Positions 14,397 through 19,991 of a stretch of 19,991 nt of DNA are shown here, piece by piece (within the stretch, counting starts at the first letter, position 1; each line of letters opens with the position of its first letter). A program made the position numbers and the translations under genes. The DNA is from Chloroflexota bacterium (GTDB lineage: Bacteria; Chloroflexota; Dehalococcoidia; Lucifugimonadales; JACPCL1): contig JACQUI010000320.1 of assembly GCA_016210395.1 (NCBI GenBank), positions 1-19,991 of the forward strand. Direction: 5' to 3'. The notes under the pieces are model-generated. The model did not search any database. It was not told where the DNA came from and was given only the letters and a program-made list of their open reading frames with translations.

Positions 14397-15434
14397 ATGG
14401 CGAGCACAACCGGCAAGCAGGTCTACGTCTACTACGGCCCCGAGGACTTTGCCAAGAAGGAAGCCCTGGACCTGCTGAAGGCCTCCGTGGGATTGCCGGA
14501 GGTCCTGGATGCCAACACGACAACGCTGAAAGCCCAGGGCCTCACGCTCCAGCAGCTCCGTGATGTCTGCAGCGCGGTGCCTTTCCTTGCGGACCGCAGG
14601 CTGGTCATTGTTGAAGGCCTCATGGCGTCACTGGAGGAGCCCCAGGGCCAGCGCCCTCCCAGGGCGCGTTCTGCGCGCGGCCAGAAAAGCGGAGCCGAGC
14701 AGTGGGACGCGCTGCCGGATGCGGTGAAAGGCTTGCCTCCCACCACCATCCTGGTTTTCCTTGACCAAGAGCTGCGGCGTCCGCCGCCCCTTCTGAAGGA
14801 GCTGGCCGGCGTTGCTGAGGTGCGAAACTTTCTGCCTCCCAAAGACGAGGCCTTGCGCGATTGGATTAGGGGCAAGGCGGCGGCTCAGGGAGCGAAGATG
14901 ACGCCCGCTGCGGTCAATGCGCTGGCCGATCTGGTGGGAGGCAACCTTTGGGCGCTGCAAGGCGAGATCGAGAAGCTGTCTTTGTACGCCGCCGGCCGCG
15001 AGATTCAGCCCGCCGATGTGGAAGACATCGTCCCCGACGCGCGAGAGGCCAGCATCTTTCAGGCGGTAGATGCCGTGCTGGCGGGGCAGGCCGGCAGGGC
15101 GCTCCATCTTGTTGAGGGCCTGCGGCAAGGGGGTGCAGAAGCGTCCTACATGTTCACGATGCTGGCGCGCCAACTCCGCCTCGTGCTTGTGGCGCAGGAG
15201 CTGATGGCCGCCCGCGTTCCCAGGGAGGAAATGCGCGGCCGGTTGGGGCTCAGCAGCGACTACGTCTTTCGTGTCGTGGAGGGCCAGGCCCGCAGGTGCA
15301 GGCCAGCCCAGTTGGAAGAAATGCTGCGGCACATTCTCCGCGCCGATGAGTCAATCAAGACTGGGAAGCTGGAGGAAGCGCTGGCGTTGGAGACGCTGGT
15401 GGCGGAGATGGCGCAACAAGCGGCGCGGCGGTAG
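14397..15434 (+). CDS. holA: DNA polymerase III subunit delta
   Basis: HolA is the wrench subunit of the clamp loader that opens the beta sliding clamp. The 345 residues match the usual 340-345 length. Family features: the N-terminal VYVYYGPEDFAKKEAL, in which the family GxDxxL pattern reads GPEDFAKKEAL; AVPFLADRRLVIVEG; the NFLPPKDEALRDWI stretch; the LADLVGGNLWALQGEIEKLSLYA block, which is the most diagnostic; and the C-terminal helical collar with LARQLRLVLVAQEL and ESIKTGKLEEALALETLV. The nucleotide site is degenerate, as in all delta subunits. AAGGGGA precedes the ATG by a few bases. It stands alone, divergent from the kinase gene, and is followed by the repeat element at 15497. No clear terminator follows directly. 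Confidence 0.93.
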   Translation: MASTTGKQVYVYYGPEDFAKKEALDLLKASVGLPEVLDANTTTLKAQGLTLQQLRDVCSAVPFLADRRLVIVEGLMASLEEPQGQRPPRARSARGQKSGAEQWDALPDAVKGLPPTTILVFLDQELRRPPPLLKELAGVAEVRNFLPPKDEALRDWIRGKAAAQGAKMTPAAVNALADLVGGNLWALQGEIEKLSLYAAGREIQPADVEDIVPDAREASIFQAVDAVLAGQAGRALHLVEGLRQGGAEASYMFTMLARQLRLVLVAQELMAARVPREEMRGRLGLSSDYVFRVVEGQARRCRPAQLEEMLRHILRADESIKTGKLEEALALETLVAEMAQQAARR

Positions 15435-15496
15435 CTCAGAGCGTGTGGACCTATCATGCCTCTTGTTTGTCGGCGTAGTGGACACCATTTGTCATG

Positions 15497-15903
15497 CTGA
15501 GAGCCTGTGAACTATTGACTGCGCTACGTTCGCCGGGGCCATGGGAGCCGCTGTGTCATTCTGAACGAGTTGGTCGGACGACGATTTCCTCCAGAAACGT
15601 TCCGCCTCGTGAAGAATCTCTCACGACCGTTGCCTTCCGCAGGGCTGCGGCAGCGGCCCGTCGCTGGCTGAACCAAAACTTCACAGGCTCTGAGCGAGGC
15701 GGTCAAACGACCACTGCCATCACCAGCGACTGCCTCGCGAAGAATCCAAGGCCTGTGCCAATGAAGACTAACCGCCTATGCAGAAAAGGAGCGCCGCAAC
15801 GGCCTTCGCCTTGGATTCTTCGCCTGACTGCCGTCAGGGCTCAGAATGACAGTGGCGTTTGCTGCTCCACAAAACAAAGGCTCATTCGTTCACAGGCTCT
15901 CAG
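15497..15903. mobile_element. MITE-like composite repeat element with 16-base terminal inverted repeats
   Basis: CTGAGAGCCTGTGAAC (15497-15512) and GTTCACAGGCTCTCAG (15888-15903) are perfect inverted repeats 407 bases apart. A third copy of TTCACAGGCTCT lies at 15680-15691, and TGTCATTCTGA (15554-15564) is mirrored by TCAGAATGACA (15841-15851). There is no credible protein inside. The TCATTCTGA and GAAGAATC words resemble the dispersed intergenic repeats found in many environmental genomes. I see no clear target-site duplication. It fills the 465-base gap between holA and the HigA-like gene and overlaps the last two codons of the latter. Confidence 0.7.
15737..15823. repeat. Internal 16-bp inverted repeat of the element
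   Basis: GCGAAGAATCCAAGGC (15737-15752) and GCCTTGGATTCTTCGC (15808-15823) are perfectly complementary with 55 bases between. They would form a long-stem hairpin in RNA or a cruciform in DNA, nested within the larger terminal repeats. Confidence 0.8.
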
Positions 15904-16199
15904 GCCACTCGCTCTTGGCTGTCAGCCTGCCGGCGGCGCTGGCGAGCAAGCGCGGAGCGGTAGATTGCCTCAAGATTTGTCCAGGTGGATGCCTTGATGC
16001 CCAGCGTTTGCTCCAGGTCCAGGGCAATATCGCTGGTAATGGCCTTTCTCCCCTGACAGATGTCTTTGATCGTCTGAATGGGCCTTTCCATTTTCTCCGC
16101 CAGTTCCGCCTGGGTCATCCGCCGCGCACGCAATTCCTCACACAAGGTGCTACCAGGTGGAATGGCCAGGTCACTCTCCAGCTTTTCCTTAATCGCCAT
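15900..16199 (-). CDS. HigA-like XRE-family HTH protein, possibly 3'-truncated
   Basis: This 99-residue protein carries a helix-turn-helix of the HigA/XRE type: PPGSTLCEELRARRMTQAEL, LAEKMERPIQTIKDICQG, AITSDIALDLEQTLGI, then STWTNLEAIYRSAL. HigA antitoxins neutralise HigB, but no HigB toxin lies beside it; the gene follows purL by 14 bases and may be co-transcribed. The PPG...W-NLE...YR...LAR layout is also that of longer proteins with a C-terminal ImmA/IrrE peptidase domain. Here the frame stops at a TGA that is part of the repeat element's terminal repeat (CTGAGAGCC), so the coding end may have been supplied by an insertion. The start ATG has no strong ribosome site. It could be an intact orphan antitoxin or a remnant. 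Confidence 0.75.
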   Translation of the reverse strand: MAIKEKLESDLAIPPGSTLCEELRARRMTQAELAEKMERPIQTIKDICQGRKAITSDIALDLEQTLGIKASTWTNLEAIYRSALARQRRRQADSQERVA

Positions 16200-16213
16200 A
16201 GTGATTGGCTCGC

Positions 16214-18427
16214 TTATTGGCTAGCCGCCTGCTCCAAACCGTGTCGCCAGGCATGGTCAATGCGCTCCAGGGGGAGGTCTACTGCTCCCTCAATTGAAAA
16301 GCGCTCCCCGCCCACGACCCCTAGCGCCACGCGAGGCGTCGCTTCTTGCGCGCAGAGTGCTGCCAGCCGGGGCAATGCGCCCTGGGGAAGGGACACGACG
16401 ATGCGGGACTGGGCCTCGCCGAAGAGGGCCGCGTCCCACCGTCCGTTGATGGGGAACTCGCCGCGAAACCCCAGGCCGCCCAGGATGGCGCTCTCCGCCA
16501 GCGCCACGGCCAGGCCGCCGTCGGAGCAATCGTGGGCCGAGCTAAGCAGCCCCTCCTGGATGGCGCGAAGGCAGGCCCGCTGCACGCGCGTCTCCAACGC
16601 GAGGTCAATGGCAGGCTGGCCGGCCACCAGCCCATGCGCAAGCTCCAGGCATTCGCTGCCGGCCAGAGTCGCGGCATCGCCCGCTACGTGGGTGCAGCCG
16701 AGGAGCACCACCACGTCGCCTTCCCGCTGGAAGCCGGAAGGGCATCGCCTTGTCACGTCGTCCAGCATGCCCAGCGCGCCAATGGTGGGCGTGGGGTAGA
16801 CCGGCCCGCCCCGCGTCTCGTTGTACAGGCTGACGTTCCCGCTGACCACAGGCACATCCAGTGCCTCGCAGGCGCGGGTCATGCCCAGGACCGCCTGGCG
16901 GAGCTGGTACGCCACCAGGGGGCGCTCAGGGTCGCCGAAGTTGAGGCAGTCGGTGATTGCCATCGGCTTGGCCCCTGCGCACACCAGGTTGCGGCACGCC
17001 TCGGCAATGGCAATGGCGCCGCCGGCATGCGGGTCAAGGTAGCAGAGACGCCCGTTGCCATCGGTGGCCAGGGCAAGTCCACGGGATGTGCCCTTGAGCC
17101 GGATGACCGCGGCGTCGGCCTGCCCGGGCCCCAGCACCGTGTTCGTCTGCACCTGGTGGTCGTACTGCCGGTACACGCTCTCCTTGCTGGCGATGGTGGG
17201 AGATGACAGCAGCTTCAAGAGCAAGTCGCCCGGCGTCTCCTTTGGAAGGGGCAACGCTGTCAGGTCGTACGCCTGGAGCTTCGCCAGGAAATCAGGCTTT
17301 TGCCCATCCACGTCGTAGAGCGGCGGGTGAGTGAGCATGAGCACGGGCAGGCGGGCCACCTCAGCGCCTCCGTCCAGGATGCGTGCCATGCCGGTGGGTG
17401 TTACCTTGCCGATGGGGGTGCAGGGCGTGTCCCATTTGTCGAAGATGGCCTTGACACTGGCGTAGTTCTCCGGCTTCACGATGAGCAGCATGCGCTCCTG
17501 GGACTCGGAAAGCATGACCTCGTACGGCGTCATGCCTGCCTCGCGCCTGGGGACCAGGGCCACGTCAATCTCCAGCCCCGTGCCGCCCTTTGCGGCGCAC
17601 TCTATCGTGGAGCTGGTGAGGCCGGCGGCGCCCAGGTCTTGCAGCCCCTCCAGCAGGTTGGCCTCCGCCGTTTCCAGGCACGCCTCGATGAGCACCTTTT
17701 CCAGGAACGGGTTGCCGACCTGGACGGCGGGGCGCTGCTCGCGCTCCTCCTCAAACGTGCGCGAGGCCAGGCCGGACGCCCCGTGAATGCCGTCGCGCCC
17801 GGTCTCGGAGCCAACCAGCACCAGGAGGTCGCCGGGGTTGCTGGCGGCGGCCCGAAGAAGCCTGTCCGCTCGGACGATGCCCAGGCACAAGGCGTTCACA
17901 AGAGGGTTGTTGGCGTACGACTCGGCGAAGTAGACCTCTCCGCCGACGTCCGGCACGCCTATGCAGTTGCCGTACCCTGAGATGCCGCCAACGACGCTGT
18001 GGAAGAGGTAGCGGTTGCGTGGATTGGTGAGGGGGCCGAAGCGCAAGGAGTTCATGAGGGCGACCGGCCGCGCCCCCATAGCCAGGATGTCGCGGACAAT
18101 CCCGCCGACGCCTGTGGCCGCGCCCTGGTACGGCTCAACGGCTGAAGGGTGGTTGTGCGACTCCATCTTGAAGACGGCGGCCAGCCCATCGCCAACGTCA
18201 ATAACGCCTGCGTTCTCTTTTCCTGGGCCGACCAGCAGATGCGGTCTTTCGGAAGGGAAGAGCCGGAGCAACTGCTTGGAGTGCTTGTAGCCGCAGTGCT
18301 CGCTCCACAGCGCGCCGAACATGCCCAGCTCCACGGGCTTCGGTTCCCTCCCCAGGCGCTCCACGATGGCTTCGTACTCGCGTTCAGTCAGGGCTATTTC
18401 GTCGAGGACTGCTTTGGTGACGGGCAT
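16214..18427 (-). CDS. purL: Phosphoribosylformylglycinamidine synthase subunit PurL
   Basis: PurL converts FGAR to FGAM with ATP and ammonia from PurQ, the fourth step of purine synthesis. Hallmarks are in order: WSEHCGYKHS at residues 41-50 with the catalytic His44; FKMESHNHPSAVEPYQGAATG; the VGSETGRDGIHGASGLAS loop; DLGAAGLTSSTIECA; LSESQERML; SGNVSLYNET; and AHDCSDGGLAVALAE. At 737 residues it is the small PurL type that needs separate PurQ and PurS. I start at the ATG at 18427, six bases after a GAGG; the frame also allows a TTG at 18448, which has no clear ribosome site. PurQ lies upstream past two transporter ORFs, and PurS is not in the window. Confidence 0.97.
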   Translation of the reverse strand: MPVTKAVLDEIALTEREYEAIVERLGREPKPVELGMFGALWSEHCGYKHSKQLLRLFPSERPHLLVGPGKENAGVIDVGDGLAAVFKMESHNHPSAVEPYQGAATGVGGIVRDILAMGARPVALMNSLRFGPLTNPRNRYLFHSVVGGISGYGNCIGVPDVGGEVYFAESYANNPLVNALCLGIVRADRLLRAAASNPGDLLVLVGSETGRDGIHGASGLASRTFEEEREQRPAVQVGNPFLEKVLIEACLETAEANLLEGLQDLGAAGLTSSTIECAAKGGTGLEIDVALVPRREAGMTPYEVMLSESQERMLLIVKPENYASVKAIFDKWDTPCTPIGKVTPTGMARILDGGAEVARLPVLMLTHPPLYDVDGQKPDFLAKLQAYDLTALPLPKETPGDLLLKLLSSPTIASKESVYRQYDHQVQTNTVLGPGQADAAVIRLKGTSRGLALATDGNGRLCYLDPHAGGAIAIAEACRNLVCAGAKPMAITDCLNFGDPERPLVAYQLRQAVLGMTRACEALDVPVVSGNVSLYNETRGGPVYPTPTIGALGMLDDVTRRCPSGFQREGDVVVLLGCTHVAGDAATLAGSECLELAHGLVAGQPAIDLALETRVQRACLRAIQEGLLSSAHDCSDGGLAVALAESAILGGLGFRGEFPINGRWDAALFGEAQSRIVVSLPQGALPRLAALCAQEATPRVALGVVGGERFSIEGAVDLPLERIDHAWRHGLEQAASQ

Positions 18428-18540
18428 GGCTGGCCTCTTTTGCTGCAATGGGTCTCATCTTACGGGAGAAGAGTTGAGGCGCGCCAGGCGGGGGTCTTGC
18501 CCTTGTTGCGGCCGCGTTAGCGTCTCCGCCGGGGGAGAAG

Positions 18541-19020
18541 CTACGCCGTCCCCAAGATTACAAGGATGACGCCTCCAACCACAAGGGCGGCCCCCAACCA
18601 GATGCGCGCCGTTACTCGCTCCATGCGCTGGAGCATGAAGTGGGTCAGCGCAAGCGAAACGAGAGGGCTGACTGCAGCGACCGGAGCGACAACGGATACC
18701 GGCGCCATGCCCAGGGCGGAGTAGTTGAAACCAACGCCGGCAGAAGCAGCCAGCCCTGAGACGCCGATGAAGAAGATCGCCTTTCTTGGGGCATGGACGT
18801 CCTGCCTGAGGTTGCGCACAGAAAGCGCGGCCAGCACGACCATGCCCGTGAGCAGGCCGAAGGTTGCGGCTGCCAGTGGCGGAACACCGTAGTTGACCAG
18901 CACCTGGCGCGTGAGAAACTGGGAGACGCCGTAGCAAGCAGCCGCGCCGAAAGACGCGAGGATCCCCAGGGCGAGAGGATTGCCCCGCGTCAGGCGGCTC
19001 ATTGTGCGTGACATGAGCAT
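18541..19020 (-). CDS. EamA/DMT-family transporter, C-terminal half or half-size subunit
   Basis: The 159-residue ORF contains one complete EamA domain with five membrane helices (about residues 15-35, 45-65, 75-95, 100-122 and 138-157), starting at LALGILASFGAAACYGVSQF and ending with LGAALVVGGVILVIL. Drug/metabolite transporters usually have two such domains in one chain of about 300 residues. Here it lies downstream of another EamA ORF in the same reading frame, separated by one TAG and two sense codons. Its ATG has a GGAG 10 bases upstream. It may be a separate subunit of a heterodimer or the back half of a broken or read-through gene. purL follows after 113 bases with no gene between. 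The substrate is unknown. Confidence 0.82.
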   Translation of the reverse strand: MLMSRTMSRLTRGNPLALGILASFGAAACYGVSQFLTRQVLVNYGVPPLAAATFGLLTGMVVLAALSVRNLRQDVHAPRKAIFFIGVSGLAASAGVGFNYSALGMAPVSVVAPVAAVSPLVSLALTHFMLQRMERVTARIWLGAALVVGGVILVILGTA

Positions 19021-19026
19021 GGTGAA

Positions 19027-19455
19027 CTAGCTCCGCTGCATGACAATGAGCACCACGCCGCCGACAATGGCAGCGGTGCCTGCAGCAATAAGAAGGTTGA
19101 AGGACTCGCCGCCCAGCAGCAGGCCCAGGCTGACGGAGACCAGGGGCGCAGTCGCCATGATCGGGCCGGAACGCCCGACGCCGGCCAGTTGGACGCCGCT
19201 GAAGTTGAGCAGCCGCCCCATAGGAAAGTTCAGGACCCCGATGACGAAGACCCAGAGTAGCGCCATGAGAGGAAAGTTGAAAGCGTCCACACCGTACACG
19301 GCAAGCGCCATAAGGCCCATGATGGGCGCGCTGGCCGCGAGGGAGATAACCGTGCCGGAGTTGGAGCGCATGTGTTGAAGGCCCAAGCGGGCGAAGATGG
19401 CGGAGACGCCCCAGCCGGTTGCCGCAAGCAGCGCGAATATGATTGCGAGGGTCAT
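19027..19455 (-). CDS. EamA/DMT-family transporter, N-terminal half or half-size subunit
   Basis: The 142-residue ORF is one EamA domain with five helices: MTLAIIFALLAATGWGVSAI, TVISLAASAPIMGLMALAVY, LMALLWVFVIGVLNFPMGRL, SGPIMATAPLVSVSLGLLLG and LLIAAGTAAIVGGVVLIV. Its ATG overlaps the purQ stop by 4 bases (ATGA, 19455-19452), so it is translationally coupled to purine synthesis. The TAG at 19029-19027 is followed in frame by TTC ACC ATG, the start of the second EamA ORF. Together they would make a normal 10-helix transporter of about 300 residues. The overlap with purQ suggests an ancestral full-length gene in the operon. Nucleobase or nucleoside transport would fit but is only inferred. 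Confidence 0.82.
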   Translation of the reverse strand: MTLAIIFALLAATGWGVSAIFARLGLQHMRSNSGTVISLAASAPIMGLMALAVYGVDAFNFPLMALLWVFVIGVLNFPMGRLLNFSGVQLAGVGRSGPIMATAPLVSVSLGLLLGGESFNLLIAAGTAAIVGGVVLIVMQRS

Positions 19456-19991
19456 GCGGGAGCGCCCGCCGTGACGGCAGCCACGATGGACCGAAAAATG
19501 AGATTGCCGTCCTCGCCGCCAAGGAGAGGCTCACAGCACCGCTCAGGATGCGGCATCATGCCCAGGACGTTGCGCTCCCGGTTGACGATGCCCGCGATGT
19601 TCTCCAGCGCCCCGTTGGGATTGGCCTGAGGCATGACCTCACCATCAGGCGTGGCGTAGCGGAAAACCACCTGGCCGTTGCTGTTCAGGGCCTGCAGCGT
19701 TGCGGGGTCGGCGTAGTAGCTGCCTTCACCGTGGGAAATGGGTATCTGCAGCGCCTGGCCCGTGTGGCAAAGCTTTGTGAAAGGTGTGCCTGTAGTCTCG
19801 ACCCGAAGGTGTGTCCACTGGCAGCGGAATTGCAGATGGCTGTTGCGCATGAGGACGCCGGGAAGGAGGCCGGCTTCGCAGAGGACCTGAAAGCCGTTGC
19901 AAATGCCGATGACCAGGCCGCCCTTCTGGGCAAAGTCCTGCACCGACGCCATGACGGGGGAAAAGCGCGCGATAGCCCCTGTGCGCAGATA
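19452..19991 (-). CDS. purQ: Phosphoribosylformylglycinamidine synthase subunit PurQ (partial)
   Basis: PurQ is the class I glutamine amidotransferase that makes ammonia for PurL. The window holds the C-terminal 179 residues; the start lies to the right. The frame is open to the edge, where it reads YLRTGAIARFSPVM, a conserved PurQ block, so the Met at 19952 is internal and not the start. The nucleophile Cys sits in the elbow GICNGFQVLCEAGLLPG, and the catalytic His and Glu are in MMPHPERCCEP near the C-terminus. LPISHGEG-like IPISHGEGSYY is also present. A full PurQ has about 225-230 residues, so some 50 are missing. Its TGA overlaps the EamA ATG. It heads the purQ-eamA-eamA-purL cluster as far as can be seen. 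Confidence 0.96.
   Translation of the reverse strand, partial: YLRTGAIARFSPVMASVQDFAQKGGLVIGICNGFQVLCEAGLLPGVLMRNSHLQFRCQWTHLRVETTGTPFTKLCHTGQALQIPISHGEGSYYADPATLQALNSNGQVVFRYATPDGEVMPQANPNGALENIAGIVNRERNVLGMMPHPERCCEPLLGGEDGNLIFRSIVAAVTAGAPA

Noticed and set aside
15494..16799. Plus-strand ORFs of 167 and 317 codons across the repeat element, HigA-like gene and purL end
   Set aside because: They read through inverted repeats and antisense to recognised genes, with no motifs. The 317-codon frame is a by-product of GC-rich codon use.
18455..19534. 359-codon minus-strand ORF, longer than the genes it overlaps
   Set aside because: It is an alternative frame over the two EamA ORFs, rich in Arg, Gly, Pro and His without domain signal, whereas the EamA frames give clear membrane helices.

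Overview
The window looks like a chromosomal segment of a GC-rich bacterium. My best guess is Chloroflexota, near Dehalococcoidia. The main clue is at the left edge: the 3' end of a 16S rRNA gene is followed not by tRNAs and a 23S gene but by about 180 bases of trailer and then a strong intrinsic terminator, so 16S and 23S appear unlinked, as is known in Dehalococcoides. Other lineages also unlink their rRNA genes, so the assignment is tentative. Most genes are housekeeping, tightly packed and often overlap by 4 bases (ATGA).

Layout. (1) 1-277: 16S 3' end, trailer hairpins and terminator. (2) 460-1433: a minus-strand toxin-antitoxin cassette, AbrB-type VapB, PIN-domain VapC and an orphan HicB-like protein. 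(3) 1469-4154: a minus-strand operon folD, CopD-like membrane protein, DUF2905, queA. (4) 4292-6628: plus-strand LLM-class flavin oxidoreductase, a double zinc-ribbon protein with a strong promoter and its own terminator, and a metallophosphoesterase. (5) 6657-7276: a 31-base perfect palindrome, then a minus-strand ferritin. (6) 7592-9430: a DUF2268 metalloprotease and a zinc-ribbon membrane protein. (7) 9499-14252: minus-strand Ser/Thr kinase with a PQQ-type propeller, YchF-family ATPase and hemW. (8) 14397-15434: holA (DNA polymerase III delta). (9) 15497-15903: a 407-base non-coding element with perfect 16-base terminal inverted repeats (MITE-like). (10) 15900-19991: a minus-strand purine cluster, purQ (runs off the window), two half-size EamA transporter ORFs, purL, and a HigA-like HTH gene whose stop codon lies inside the terminal repeat of the element.

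How the genes work together: PurQ and PurL are the glutaminase and synthase parts of FGAM synthetase (purine synthesis). FolD supplies 10-formyl-THF, used by two other purine steps. QueA works in queuosine tRNA modification, HolA in clamp loading and HemW in heme handling. I found no tRNA, CRISPR array, transposase or phage gene.

I do not see a convincing, wholly new defence or metabolic system. The best leads are the EamA pair separated by one in-frame amber codon inside a purine operon, the repeat element that ends the HigA-like gene, the catalytically atypical kinase-propeller protein, the VapBC plus HicB-like cassette, and the operator-like dyads at 5378 and 14358.
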